In this document: one piece after another, positions 7,963 through 16,511 of the stretch | Layout: each line of letters begins with the position of its first letter | How positions within the stretch are numbered: position 1 is the stretch's first letter | Notes under the pieces: model-generated | Told to the model about the DNA's origin: nothing | Seen by the model: the letters and a program-made list of their open reading frames with translations, nothing else | Database searches by the model: none | Assembly: GCF_900112375.1 (NCBI RefSeq) | Contig: NZ_FOLS01000034.1 | Span: 24,981-88,980 of the forward strand | Reading direction: 5' to 3' | Length of the DNA: 64,000 nt | Source: Pseudomonas citronellolis | GTDB lineage: Bacteria > Pseudomonadota > Gammaproteobacteria > Pseudomonadales > Pseudomonadaceae | Program-made: the position numbers and the translations under genes

Positions 7963-8793
7963 ATGCCCCAACCCGTCGCCCTCATCACCGGCTGCTCCAG
8001 CGGCATCGGCCGCGCCCTGGCCGAGGCCTTCCAGGGCGCCGGCTACAGCGTCTGGGCCACGGCCCGGCGCGACGAAGACGTGGCCGCCCTGGGCCAGGCC
8101 GGTTTCCGCGGCGTGCGACTGGACGTCGACGACGGCGCCGCCATCGCCCGCCTGGCCGGGCAGTTGCAGCGCGAGGCCGGCGGCCTGGACGTGCTGGTTA
8201 ACAACGCCGGCTACGGCGCCATGGGCCCGCTGCTGGACGGCGGCGCCGAAGCCCTGCGCCGGCAGTTCGAGACCAACGTCTTCGCCGTGGTCGAGCTGAC
8301 CCGCGCCTGCTTCGGGCTGCTGCGCGAACGCCGTGGGCTGGTGGTGAACATCGGCAGCGTCTCCGGCGTGCTGGTCACCCCCTTCGCCGGCGCCTACTGC
8401 GCCTCCAAGGCCGCGCTGCACGCGCTCAACGAGGCGCTGCGCCTGGAACTGGCGCCCTTCGGCATCGAGGTGCTGGAAGTGCAGCCCGGCGCCATCGCCT
8501 CCAGCTTCGGCGCCAACGCCGGGCGCACCTGGCAGGAACTGGTGGACGACCGCTCGCCCTGGTGGCCGCTGCGCAACTTCATCCGCGCCCGCGCCGGCGC
8601 CTCCCAGGACAAACCCACCCCGGCCGCCGAACTGGCCCGCCAACTGCTCGCCGCCGTGCAGCGCCGCCCACGCCCGCGCCTGCTGCGCGTCGGCCATGGC
8701 AGCCGCGCCTTGCCGCTGCTGGCACGCTGGCTGCCCACCGGCCTGCTGGACAAGGCCCTGAAGAAACGCTTCGGCCTGGACGGGAGCCTCTAG
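7963..8793 (+). CDS. Short-chain dehydrogenase/reductase (classical SDR)
   Basis: This is an NAD(P)-dependent oxidoreductase of 276 residues with the full classical SDR set: cofactor motif TGCSSGIG at 9-16, NNAG at 80-83, a catalytic serine near 132-134, and YCASK at 145-149. The C-terminal 40 residues are rich in Arg and Leu, which suggests membrane association. The substrate is not evident. It is followed two bases later by a small membrane protein gene, so the two are probably an operon. From memory, the pair plus tpbA resembles PA3883-PA3885. Confidence 0.9.
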   Translation: MPQPVALITGCSSGIGRALAEAFQGAGYSVWATARRDEDVAALGQAGFRGVRLDVDDGAAIARLAGQLQREAGGLDVLVNNAGYGAMGPLLDGGAEALRRQFETNVFAVVELTRACFGLLRERRGLVVNIGSVSGVLVTPFAGAYCASKAALHALNEALRLELAPFGIEVLEVQPGAIASSFGANAGRTWQELVDDRSPWWPLRNFIRARAGASQDKPTPAAELARQLLAAVQRRPRPRLLRVGHGSRALPLLARWLPTGLLDKALKKRFGLDGSL

Positions 8794-8795
8794 CC

Positions 8796-9173
8796 ATGCC
8801 CATCCGCACCCGCTACTACGCCCTCACCGGCATCCTCATCGCCATGCTCCTCAACGTGCTGCTGCGCACCCTGCTGCGCTACGGCCTGGTGCCGGTGAAC
8901 CTGCTGGTGGCGCTGGCCATCGGCGCCGGCATGGCGTTCTTCTTCGCCCGCCGCGTGGGGCGCCTGCCCAGCGTCGCCGAGCGCTGGCGCCTGCTCGGCT
9001 TCTACGCCGCCGGCCTGGCCCTGCTGTACCTGGCGCTGGTGGCCCTGGCCGCCTGGCGCAACCCGCCGAGCCACGCCGCGCTGCTGCTGTACCTGGTGAA
9101 TTACCTGGTCTACCCGCTGGCCGCCTGGTGGTTCTTCCGCCCGCCGGTGCAGGCGCGCTTCCTGCCCCGCTGA
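8796..9173 (+). CDS. Small integral membrane protein, unknown function
   Basis: The 125-residue product has about four hydrophobic helices (near residues 10-25, 32-48, 65-85 and 92-112) joined by short basic loops. It begins two bases after the stop codon of the SDR gene, so it is very likely translated from the same message. No recognisable active-site or transporter motif is present. Confidence 0.8.
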   Translation: MPIRTRYYALTGILIAMLLNVLLRTLLRYGLVPVNLLVALAIGAGMAFFFARRVGRLPSVAERWRLLGFYAAGLALLYLALVALAAWRNPPSHAALLLYLVNYLVYPLAAWWFFRPPVQARFLPR

Positions 9174-9270
9174 TCGCCGCGGGGCGTCTTCACGCTTTTT
9201 TCACAATCTTTTCATCCGGGCTTTATCGCCCGCCGCCTACTGTCTGCGCTCCGCCAGCCAGGAGGCCTCC

Positions 9271-9951
9271 ATGCGCCCCGCCCTGCCCTTCGCGGCCCTG
9301 CGCCGCTGCCTGCTCGCCCTTGCTGCCCTCGTTCTGGTCGCCGGGGCGGCCCACGCCGACGAGCGCCCCGCCGACTGGGCGCAGCCGGTGGACAAGTCGT
9401 TCAACCTCTACCGCATGTCGCCCACCCTCTACCGCAGCGCCCTGCCCGACGGCCAGGACCTGCCGCTGCTACAGCGGCTCGGCGTGCACACGGTGCTGAG
9501 CTTCATCAAGGACGACGACAAGGCCTGGAGCAGCGCCGCGCCGCTGCAGATCCTCAGTTTTCCGACCCATGCCGACCGCGTCGACGACGCCGACGTCATC
9601 CGCGTGCTCAACCTGCTGCAGGCCGCCCAGCAGCAGGGCCCGGTGCTGATGCACTGCAAGCACGGCAGCGACCGCACCGGGCTGTTCTCCGCCATGTACC
9701 GCACGGTGGTCCAGGGCTGGAGCAAGGAAGACGCGCTCGAGGAAATGCGCGAGGGCGGCTTCGGCAGCGCCGACGACATGGCCGACGCCATCCACTACGT
9801 GCAGAACGCCGACGTCGACGCCATCCGCCAGGCCATGGCCGAGGGCCGCTGCAGCCCCAGCCCGTTCAGCCTGTGCCACCTGCGCGGGCTGGTGGAAGTG
9901 CCGGTGGCCCCGGCGCCGGAGAGCGTCGCCCAGGCCCACCCGGCCAGCTGA
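9271..9951 (+). CDS. tpbA: Periplasmic dual-specificity phosphatase, TpbA-like
   Basis: The 226-residue protein starts with a signal peptide (cleavage after Ala-His-Ala near residue 29). It carries the cysteine phosphatase loop HCKHGSDRTG, with nucleophile Cys129 and Arg134; Asp102 in HADRVDD is the likely general acid. The stretch around NLYRMSPTLYRSALP is highly characteristic of TpbA. In P. aeruginosa TpbA dephosphorylates a membrane diguanylate cyclase and so lowers biofilm formation. AGGAGG precedes the ATG at good spacing. No TpbB-type cyclase gene is adjacent. Confidence 0.88.
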   Translation: MRPALPFAALRRCLLALAALVLVAGAAHADERPADWAQPVDKSFNLYRMSPTLYRSALPDGQDLPLLQRLGVHTVLSFIKDDDKAWSSAAPLQILSFPTHADRVDDADVIRVLNLLQAAQQQGPVLMHCKHGSDRTGLFSAMYRTVVQGWSKEDALEEMREGGFGSADDMADAIHYVQNADVDAIRQAMAEGRCSPSPFSLCHLRGLVEVPVAPAPESVAQAHPAS

Positions 9952-10013
9952 AAGCATTCACCTGCCTGCCCGCGGTGCGTTAGGCTGGGGCTTTTCCCCG
10001 CGACAGGCTTGCC

Positions 10014-10901
10014 ATGACCTCCCCACGCTTCAGCGCCGTCACCCACACCCGCCTCATCGACCACGCCGGCCTGGATGCCTTCTGCGCCAGCTACGACGGC
10101 TTCATCCTCGACCTCTGGGGCGTGCTGATGGACGGCGCCGAGGTGTTCCCCGGCGCCCTCGCCTGGCTGCGCCGCCGCGCCGCCGAGGGGCGCCCGGTGT
10201 GGTTCCTCAGCAACGCCTCGCGCAGCGTCGCGGAAATGGCCGACACCCTCGCCCGCCTGGGCGTGCCGCGTGAGCTGTACGCGGGCATCACCACCTCCGG
10301 GCAACTGGCCATCGACGCCATCGAGCACGATGCGCAGCTGCAGCGCGGCGGCATCTGCATCGCCGGCGTGGCCGACGCCCTGGGCACTTGGCCTGCGCAC
10401 ATCCGCGAGCGTTTCGGCACGGATATCCACAAGGCCACGCTGATCCTCGGCGTCGGCAGCTTCCCCCAGGACGAGCTGGAGGCGCGCTTCGAACCGCTGC
10501 GCCAGGGCCTGGACCTGCCCTTCCTCTGCGCCAACCCGGACCGCGTGGTGGTCTCCGCCGGGCGCACGGTATTCGGCGCCGGCCGCCTGGCCGAAGCCTT
10601 CGCCGAGGAAGGCGGCGAGGTGCGCTGGTTCGGCAAGCCGGACCCGGCGGCCTTCCGCATAGCCGAGCGACAGCTGCAGGCGCGCGGGGCGCAGAACATC
10701 CTGTTCGTCGGCGACTCCCTGGTGACCGACGTGCCCGGCGCCCTGGCCGCGCGCATCGACACCCTGTGGCTGGCCGCCACCGGCATCCACCGCCAGGCCC
10801 TGGGCGTGCCCTTCAACGGCGAGCTGGACGCCGACAAGGTGCAGGCGCTGCTCGACGGCTACGCGGTCCGACCGCACTTCGCGGCGCCCGGGTTGGTCTG
10901 A
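10014..10901 (+). CDS. HAD-superfamily subfamily IIA hydrolase (TIGR01459 type)
   Basis: The 295-residue protein contains HAD motif I as DLWGVL (Asp33 onward). The usual second Asp is Trp, as is normal for this TIGR01459 branch. Motif II (FLSNAS) lies near residue 65, a lysine in WFGKPD near 212, and motif III VGDSLVTDV near 237. These enzymes are probably phosphatases of small sugar or nucleotide phosphates, but the substrate is not established. The gene follows tpbA by 62 bases in the same direction. Confidence 0.88.
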   Translation: MTSPRFSAVTHTRLIDHAGLDAFCASYDGFILDLWGVLMDGAEVFPGALAWLRRRAAEGRPVWFLSNASRSVAEMADTLARLGVPRELYAGITTSGQLAIDAIEHDAQLQRGGICIAGVADALGTWPAHIRERFGTDIHKATLILGVGSFPQDELEARFEPLRQGLDLPFLCANPDRVVVSAGRTVFGAGRLAEAFAEEGGEVRWFGKPDPAAFRIAERQLQARGAQNILFVGDSLVTDVPGALAARIDTLWLAATGIHRQALGVPFNGELDADKVQALLDGYAVRPHFAAPGLV

Positions 10902-10932
10902 AGCAAGGACGACAGCCGCGGGAAACCGCCCC

Positions 10933-11181
10933 ATGCACGAACTCCTCGACCTGCTGCAATGGCCGGCGATGCTGGTCACGGTACTGGCCGCCTGGCTGGT
11001 CGGCTCCCGCGAGCGCCGGCGGCGCAAGCTCGGCTTCTGGACCTTCCTGGCCAGCAACGCCCTGTGGATAGCCTGGGGCCTGCCGGCCAAGGCCTACGCC
11101 CTGGTGCTGCTGCAACTGTGCCTGGCGGCGATGAACATCCGCGGCAGCTACAAGAACCGGCGCAAGACGGGCGATGCCTGA
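10933..11181 (+). CDS. Small two- to three-helix inner-membrane protein
   Basis: The 82-residue product has hydrophobic segments at about residues 11-24, 37-50 and 54-67, separated by a very basic loop (SRERRRRK), and ends in a basic tail. It starts 31 bases after the HAD gene and is probably its operon partner. No function can be assigned. Confidence 0.72.
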   Translation: MHELLDLLQWPAMLVTVLAAWLVGSRERRRRKLGFWTFLASNALWIAWGLPAKAYALVLLQLCLAAMNIRGSYKNRRKTGDA

Positions 11182-11224
11182 GCTCCGGGTTCGAATCCGC
11201 AGCGGCCGGGGGCCAAGGTGAAAC

Positions 11225-11305
11225 GGCGGATAACGCCGAACGTTATCCGCCCTACGCCAAGCCCACCCGTAACGTAGGGCGTATAACCGTTCGCGGTTAT
11301 ACGCC
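11225..11305. repeat. Two palindromic GTAGGGCG-type intergenic repeats
   Basis: Two adjacent inverted repeats (GCGGATAACG...CGTTATCCGC at 11226-11250 and GGCGTATAACC...GGTTATACGCC at 11278-11305) fill the gap between convergent genes. They form a repeat type distinct from the GTAGGA families elsewhere in this window and may act as a bidirectional stop or a REP-like element. Confidence 0.75.
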
Positions 11306-11362
11306 GCTTGACCGTGGCTCCAAGCGCGTTCCGGATTCGGCTACGGAGCCCCCCCTGCAGCG

Positions 11363-12322
11363 CTAGGCCGGCACCAGCGTCACCCAGTAGCGGGTGCGGT
11401 ACTGCGCGCGGACCGGCAGGCTGCGCTGCAGGGCGGCGATGGCCTGTTCCGGCTGGTCCAGCGGGAACACCCCGGAGATCGCCAGGCCGGCCACCGCCGG
11501 GTCGCAGCGCAGCACGCCCGGGCGGTAGCGCGACAGTTCCGTGCACAGGCGGCCGAGGGTCCATTGCCGGGCCACCAGGTAGCCGTCGCTCCAGGCCAGG
11601 GCGTCGGCGTCCAGGTCGGCGACGCCGTACAGCCCCTGGCGGTCGAAGCGGACCTGCTGGCCGGCCTGGATAACGCCGGCGACGTGCTCGCCATCGCCCG
11701 GCGATACCGCCACCGCGCCCTGCTGCACCGCCAGCAGCGCATCGTGGCTTTCCAGGCGCACGGCGAAGCGCGTGCCCAGGGCCTGCAGGCGGCCCTGGGC
11801 GGTGTCCACCCAGAAGCCGCGACCGGCGGCGTCGTGGCCGGTCTGCACGAGAATTTCCCCGGCCAGCAGGCGGATGCGCCGGCTGTGGGCGTCGAAGGCC
11901 AGGTCGATGGCGCTGTCGGTGTTCAGTTGCAGCCAGCCGCCGTCGGGCAGCGCGATGCGCCGGCGCTCGCCGACGCCGGTGCGTTCCTGGGCCAGCCAGC
12001 GCGAATCGCGCAGGCCGTAGGCGCCGCTGCCGAGCACCGCGGCGCAGCCGGCCAGCAGCATCAGGTTCTTCAGCGCGCGGCGCCGCGTGGGGTCGAAGGC
12101 GGCCTGGCGCAGGGCGCTGCTGGCGGTTTCCGGCGCCACGCCGGCCAGGCGCCCGTCGAAGAAGTCCAGGCGCTGCCAGGCCTGCTCGTGGCTCGGATCG
12201 GCGGCGCGCCAGCGCTGGCAGGCGGCCTGTTCGTCGGCGCCGGCCAGGCCCGAGGCCAGGCGCACGCGCCAGCCGATGGCCTGCTCGACCACGCCGTGTT
12301 CCAGCGGCTGCGCCCGGCTCAT
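11363..12322 (-). CDS. FecR-family anti-sigma factor / sigma regulator
   Basis: The 319-residue protein has a cytoplasmic N-terminal FecR domain (DUF4880-like, about residues 10-50), a basic stretch before one transmembrane helix (about 88-104), and a periplasmic FecR domain (about 115-210) with GWLQLNTDSAIDL and GEILVQTG. It would relay a signal from an outer-membrane receptor to the sigma factor encoded just before it. The ATG overlaps the sigma gene's stop codon (ATGA). No TonB-dependent receptor follows, which is unusual for this pair. It may correspond to the HasS/HasI pair of P. aeruginosa, but that is only a synteny guess. Confidence 0.9.
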   Translation of the reverse strand: MSRAQPLEHGVVEQAIGWRVRLASGLAGADEQAACQRWRAADPSHEQAWQRLDFFDGRLAGVAPETASSALRQAAFDPTRRRALKNLMLLAGCAAVLGSGAYGLRDSRWLAQERTGVGERRRIALPDGGWLQLNTDSAIDLAFDAHSRRIRLLAGEILVQTGHDAAGRGFWVDTAQGRLQALGTRFAVRLESHDALLAVQQGAVAVSPGDGEHVAGVIQAGQQVRFDRQGLYGVADLDADALAWSDGYLVARQWTLGRLCTELSRYRPGVLRCDPAVAGLAISGVFPLDQPEQAIAALQRSLPVRAQYRTRYWVTLVPA

Positions 12323-12828
12323 GAATACAGCGCCTGGTAGCAGTGGGCGAAGGCCTGGGTCATGTACTGCTGCACCGAGCTGAGCGAAACGCCCAGCTGC
12401 TCGGCGATCTGCGGGTAGGTCAGGCCGTCCAGCTGCGACAGCAGGAAGGCGCTGCGCACCTTGGGCTTGAGGCCGTCGAGCAGGCGGTCGATCTCCATCA
12501 GCGTCTCCAGCACCAGGGCGCGCGCCTCGGCCGAGGGCGCCTCGGCCTCCGGCTGCTGCGCCAGGCTGTCGAGCCAGGCGCGCTCCAGGCTCTGCCGGCG
12601 GAAGTGGTCCACCACCAGCCCGCGGGCCACGGTGGCGAGAAACGCGCGGGGTTCGCGCAGGCCCTTCAGTTCGCGGCGGCCGAGCAGGCGGACGAAGGTG
12701 TCCTGGGCCAGGTCGGCGGCCTGCTGGTGGCATTCCAGGCGGCGGTAGAGCCAGCCCAGCAGCCAGTGGTGGTGGCCGGCGTAGAGTTCGCCGACCTGGG
12801 AATGGGTGGAAGCGGACGGGGACGACAC
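12319..12828 (-). CDS. ECF sigma factor, FecI family
   Basis: The 169-residue product has sigma region 2 (AADLAQDTFVRLL, near residues 34-46) and region 4 helix-turn-helix (LTYPQIAEQLGVSLSSVQQYM, near 135-155), the layout of iron-starvation sigma factors. A GTG at 12828 preceded by a GAGGG sequence gives the family's usual length; the frame extends further upstream, but only through repeats. It is coupled to the FecR-type gene by a four-base overlap. A Fur-box-like sequence lies about 63 bases upstream, so iron control is likely. Confidence 0.88.
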   Translation of the reverse strand: MSSPSASTHSQVGELYAGHHHWLLGWLYRRLECHQQAADLAQDTFVRLLGRRELKGLREPRAFLATVARGLVVDHFRRQSLERAWLDSLAQQPEAEAPSAEARALVLETLMEIDRLLDGLKPKVRSAFLLSQLDGLTYPQIAEQLGVSLSSVQQYMTQAFAHCYQALYS

Positions 12829-12890
12829 GGGAGCCCTCTGCGCCAGGGGCGCGTTGCACCGGGGGGGGCGCCTGTGAACACCCCTCAAAT

Positions 12891-12909
12891 GCGAAGTCTT
12901 ATCATTTGC
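12891..12909 (-). promoter_or_regulatory. Possible Fur box upstream of the ECF sigma gene
   Basis: Read on the minus strand, the 19 bases match the consensus Fur site at about 12 positions, including an uninterrupted AATGATAA core. The site is 63 bases before the GTG start, where iron-starvation sigma genes normally carry Fur boxes. The assignment is by eye. Confidence 0.5.
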
Positions 12910-12987
12910 GCAAAGATGCCACGGGCGCGCCATCCCGGCAAGGGGCGGCGACGGGTGGGAAGGCGATTTCCGAGCCGCGCCAGCCCC

Positions 12988-13018
12988 GTAGGATGGGTTG
13001 AGCGAAGCGATACCCATC
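12988..13018. repeat. Half copy of the GTAGGATGGG palindromic repeat
   Basis: Only one arm (GTAGGATGGGTTGAGCGAAGCG and a few more bases) is present, without its partner. It sits between two co-directional minus-strand genes, in a 328-base stretch (12829-13156) that otherwise holds the sigma-gene promoter and the next repeat. Confidence 0.8.
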
Positions 13019-13065
13019 GCCATGGCCACAGCGAGATCCGCTCCCGCAGGCGGGCACGGCTTCTC

Positions 13066-13133
13066 GTAGGAGCGAGCTTGCTCGCGAACGGGCCCCCGCA
13101 GCGGAATCTGTTCGCGAGCAAGCTCGCTCCTAC
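13066..13133. repeat. GTAGGAGCGAGC palindromic repeat (paired)
   Basis: A complete two-arm copy of the REP-like family lies 23 bases downstream of the stop codon of the permease gene at 13157. Confidence 0.9.
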
Positions 13134-13156
13134 GAAGAGCAAGAGCGCATCGGGGC

Positions 13157-14290
13157 TCACCAGCCCTTGAGCTGGTCCCAGCGCCAGTTGCGGAACTGGT
13201 AGATCAGCGTGCCCAGCAGGCCGTAGGCGGCGGCCATGCCCAGCAGCACCAGGATGCGGTCGGAAACCGCCGAGAGCGGCAGGTTCATCTGGTTCATCTC
13301 CACCACCGCGCGGATCGCCCAGGTGGAGGGGATGCCGTTGGCCAGCCACTGCACCCACTGCGGCATGGCCTGGGGCGGCCAGGTGAAGCCGGCCATGTAG
13401 AACAGCGGCAGGGTGATGAAGGTCATGGTCAGGTACACCGCCTCTTCCGAGGGCAGCAGCTCGGCGAGGAATTCGCTCAGGGCGATCACCGCCAGCAGGA
13501 AGGGCAGCACCAGGCCCATGAGCATGAAGAACGAGGCGGTCTGCCGGTAGCCCATGATCCACGGCCAGATCACGTAGAAGAGCATGGCCAGCACCGTCCA
13601 GATCAGCAGCTGCGCAGCGTAGCGGCCGAAGCGCGTGGACGGCGGCTGGCGCAGCGAGCGCGGGGTGCCGCCGCGCAGGTTGAGGTTCACCCGCGTGCAG
13701 GACAGCAGCAGGCTGTGCTGCAGGATCAGCGTCACCAGCCCCGGCAGGACGATGGCGGCGAAGCTGGTGCCGGGGTTGAACAGGTCGGTCAGCTGGCCCA
13801 CCACCGGGCTCAGCAGCACCTCGGCCTGGCTCGCGCTGAAGCCGTTGTGCAGCAGCAGGTGGGCGTTGTAGCGCAGCGTCAGCTCGTTGTAGGTGGCGCT
13901 GATGTCCTGCTGGATCTGTCCGTTGGCCATGCGGTTGGTGGCGTCGCCGAAGATCGGCACGCTCACCGCCTCGCCGCGCAGCACGCGCTTTTCGAAGTCC
14001 ACCGGGAGGATGACGATGCCGAACAGCCGGCGCCAGGCCAGGTCGTGCTGCGCCGTGGGCAGCTCGCTGTAGCTGCGCACGGCGATCTTGGGCGCGGCGT
14101 CGAGCAGGCGGATCAGCTCGCGGGAGGCGGCGCTGTGGTCCATGTCGACCACCGCCACCGGCAGGTCGTCCATGGTGCGGTGGGCGTAGGGCAAGGTGGT
14201 CAGCGCCACCGACAGCACGGTCAGCAGCCACAGCGGCTTGCCCAGCATGTTCTTCAGGGTCTGCCTGAGGACGCTCCAGAAGTTCTCCAT
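13157..14290 (-). CDS. ABC-2 type transporter permease (YhhJ/YbhR-like)
   Basis: This 377-residue membrane protein follows the ABC-2 export permease plan: one N-terminal helix (about 20-36), a periplasmic domain of about 140 residues (VAVVDMDHSAASRELI), then five or six helices from residue 175, ending in a short cytoplasmic tail. It starts nine bases after a second permease gene and belongs to a three-gene unit HlyD-permease-permease. No ATP-binding subunit is encoded next to it, unlike the E. coli YbhGFSR or YhiI-RbbA-YhhJ systems. Confidence 0.88.
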   Translation of the reverse strand: MENFWSVLRQTLKNMLGKPLWLLTVLSVALTTLPYAHRTMDDLPVAVVDMDHSAASRELIRLLDAAPKIAVRSYSELPTAQHDLAWRRLFGIVILPVDFEKRVLRGEAVSVPIFGDATNRMANGQIQQDISATYNELTLRYNAHLLLHNGFSASQAEVLLSPVVGQLTDLFNPGTSFAAIVLPGLVTLILQHSLLLSCTRVNLNLRGGTPRSLRQPPSTRFGRYAAQLLIWTVLAMLFYVIWPWIMGYRQTASFFMLMGLVLPFLLAVIALSEFLAELLPSEEAVYLTMTFITLPLFYMAGFTWPPQAMPQWVQWLANGIPSTWAIRAVVEMNQMNLPLSAVSDRILVLLGMAAAYGLLGTLIYQFRNWRWDQLKGW

Positions 14291-14299
14291 GGCGCCTCC

Positions 14300-15466
14300 T
14301 CAGGCCGGGCTCAGGTCGAGGCGCCGGCGCAGGCGCAGCTTGGCGATCATGTAGGCCAGCAGCGGGTAGACCAGCAGCCGGCAGCAGGCGTACAGCCCGG
14401 ATTCCGGCGGGGCCTGGCGCAGGAACTGGTCGAACAGGCCGTGCAGGGTGTGCGTCAGCGGCTCGGCCAGGCTGATGAAGCGGGCGATCTCGGGCATCGC
14501 CAGGTCCGGCAGCAGCACCCCGGAATAGGTCTGCGCCACGCCGATCAGCAGGCCGATCAGCGAGTAGGCGCTGAAGCGGTTGGCGGTGAAGATGAACAGC
14601 ACCAGGCCGACGCTCTGCGCCGCCATCACGTAGCACACGGTGATCGCCAGCATCCACAGCGGGCTGCCGTTGATCTTCGCGCCGTTGAGCGTCACCAGCA
14701 GGAACAGCTCCAGCATCAGCAGCGCGCTGAACAGCAGGGTGTAGGGCGCCAGCTTGCCCAGCAGGCGCACGCCCAGCGCCCGGGCGCGCAGGATGTGCGG
14801 CGAGGAGGCGCGCAGCTCCGGGGCCTCGCGGGCCAGCACGTGGACGGTGGCGACGATCACGAACAGCTGCAGCAGGTGCACGATGGCGGCGAACTGCTGG
14901 TAGTAGATGTAGTTGCCGCTGGCGTTGAACAGGCTCTCGTAGGCCACGCTGATGCTCGCCAGCTTCGGCAGCGGAGCGCCCGCGCCGGCGGCCAGGTAGG
15001 GGCGCAGGTCCTGGTTGACGCCAGCGACCAGGCCGCTGAAGTCCTGGGTGGAATAGAAGCCGGCGGAATAGAACAGCGAGTTGTAGTAGAGCACCGCGCG
15101 CGGCTGGCGTCCGGCCAGGGCGTCGGCCTCGAAGTCGCGGGGGATGTACAGCAGCGCGTAGTCGTCGGCCGCGCGCAGGCGCCGCAAGCCTTCCTGCAGG
15201 CCGCCGCCGAGCACCTCGACCTGGGCGTGGGAACCGGCGTCCAGCTCGCGCACCACGCGCCGCGACAGGTGGCTGTGGTCGGCGTCGACCACGGCCACCG
15301 GCATGTCCAGCAGGGTGCCGGCCTGGTAGATGCCGCTGATCAGGGTGAACAGCAGCAGCGGCCACAGCCAGCCGAGCCAGTGGATGGTCCAGCTGCGCAC
15401 GGCGATGCGCGTCTCGGTGTTGAACGCCTGGGCGAAGCGCAGCAGGTTGCGCCTTATTGCTGCCAT
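14300..15466 (-). CDS. ABC-2 type transporter permease, second subunit
   Basis: The 388-residue protein has the same topology as its neighbour: an N-terminal helix near 30-50, a periplasmic domain with VAVVDADHSHLSRRVVREL, and a C-terminal helical bundle. The two permeases probably form a heterodimer. Its start overlaps the end of the hlyD gene by 13 bases, so translation is coupled. A GTG at 15472 would add two residues; the ATG is preferred, although neither has a strong ribosome site. Confidence 0.87.
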   Translation of the reverse strand: MAAIRRNLLRFAQAFNTETRIAVRSWTIHWLGWLWPLLLFTLISGIYQAGTLLDMPVAVVDADHSHLSRRVVRELDAGSHAQVEVLGGGLQEGLRRLRAADDYALLYIPRDFEADALAGRQPRAVLYYNSLFYSAGFYSTQDFSGLVAGVNQDLRPYLAAGAGAPLPKLASISVAYESLFNASGNYIYYQQFAAIVHLLQLFVIVATVHVLAREAPELRASSPHILRARALGVRLLGKLAPYTLLFSALLMLELFLLVTLNGAKINGSPLWMLAITVCYVMAAQSVGLVLFIFTANRFSAYSLIGLLIGVAQTYSGVLLPDLAMPEIARFISLAEPLTHTLHGLFDQFLRQAPPESGLYACCRLLVYPLLAYMIAKLRLRRRLDLSPA

Positions 15467-16425
15467 TGCCACAGCGCGCTCATCCCCGGACGCAGGCCCT
15501 GCACCGCTTGCAGCGGGTACAGGCGGACCTCGAAGGTCTTCAGGTCGAAGTCGCCGGTGGCGCGGGTCGCGCGCTTGGTGGCGAAATCGCCCAGCGGGGC
15601 GATGTAGCGCACCTCGGTGTCCACCTCGGCATTCTCCAGCGCCGGGATGCGCAGCTTCACCTTGTCGCCCTTGCGCACCTTGGCGAGGATGTCCTCGCGC
15701 AGGTTGAACACCAGGTAGCTGTCGGACAGCCGCACCAGGGTCAGCAGCGGGCTGTAGGCGTTGATCAGCTCGCCCTCCTCCGCCGGGATCGGCCCGACCT
15801 CGCCGTCCACCGGGGCGAGCACCGCCAGGTCGTCTGTCTGCGCCTGCAGTTCGACGATCTGCGCATCGGCGCGGCGCACCGCGGCCTGCAGCGCCTGGCG
15901 CACTTCCTCGCGGTCGCCGCGCTGGCCCTGGTCGAGGTTGGCCTGGGCCTCGGCCACCTGGTTGCGCGCCACGTCGCGGGCGCGGCGGGTGGTGTCGAGC
16001 TGGGCCTGGGAGACGAAGCCGCGGCCGGCCAGTTCCTCGTTGCGCTGGAAGTCCAGCTCGGCGTTGCGCAGCTCGGCCTGGGCCTGCTGCAGGCTGGCCT
16101 GGAGGGCGCGCAGGGTTTCCTCGCGGGTGCCGTGCAGGGATTCGTCGAGCTGCGCCTGCACCTGGCTGCGCGCGGCGCGCAGCGAGTCCAGCTGGGCCTG
16201 CAGCTCCGGGCTGCTGAGGCTTATCAACAGCTGGCCCTTCTGCACGTCGTCGCCACGCCGCACGTGCAGCGTCTCGACGCGGCCCTTGGCCTTGGAGGCG
16301 ACTATGACTTCGGTGGCGTCCGCCTCGCCTTGCAACAGCAAGGGTTGGGTGTGCAGACGCAGGTACAGGGTGATGGAGATGATTACCAGGAGCAGCAGGG
16401 GTGCGAACAGCTTCCAGCCCTTCAT
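15454..16425 (-). CDS. HlyD-family periplasmic adaptor (membrane fusion protein)
   Basis: The 323-residue protein has one N-terminal membrane anchor (residues 6-23), a lipoyl-like half domain (VIVASKAKGRVETLHV, about 41-56), a long coiled-coil hairpin of Gln- and Ala-rich heptads (about 75-190) and a beta-barrel domain (LLTLVRLSDSYLVFNL). It would link the two inner-membrane permeases downstream to an outer-membrane channel for export of an unknown substrate. It is the first gene of the unit; 86 bases separate it from psiE. Confidence 0.9.
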   Translation of the reverse strand: MKGWKLFAPLLLLVIISITLYLRLHTQPLLLQGEADATEVIVASKAKGRVETLHVRRGDDVQKGQLLISLSSPELQAQLDSLRAARSQVQAQLDESLHGTREETLRALQASLQQAQAELRNAELDFQRNEELAGRGFVSQAQLDTTRRARDVARNQVAEAQANLDQGQRGDREEVRQALQAAVRRADAQIVELQAQTDDLAVLAPVDGEVGPIPAEEGELINAYSPLLTLVRLSDSYLVFNLREDILAKVRKGDKVKLRIPALENAEVDTEVRYIAPLGDFATKRATRATGDFDLKTFEVRLYPLQAVQGLRPGMSALWQWQQ

Positions 16426-16511
16426 CGTGCGGGTCTTCCCTCGGCGGCGCGAATTATTCCGATGTTAGTGCATCGCGGCCGCCAAGGGGGCCATTGCGGC
16501 TCGAACCGCCG

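Noticed and set aside
12319..13029. Longer form of the ECF sigma factor starting at 13029
   Set aside because: The extra 67 codons run through a Fur-like site and a repeat and are absent from the family; the GTG at 12828 gives normal length.
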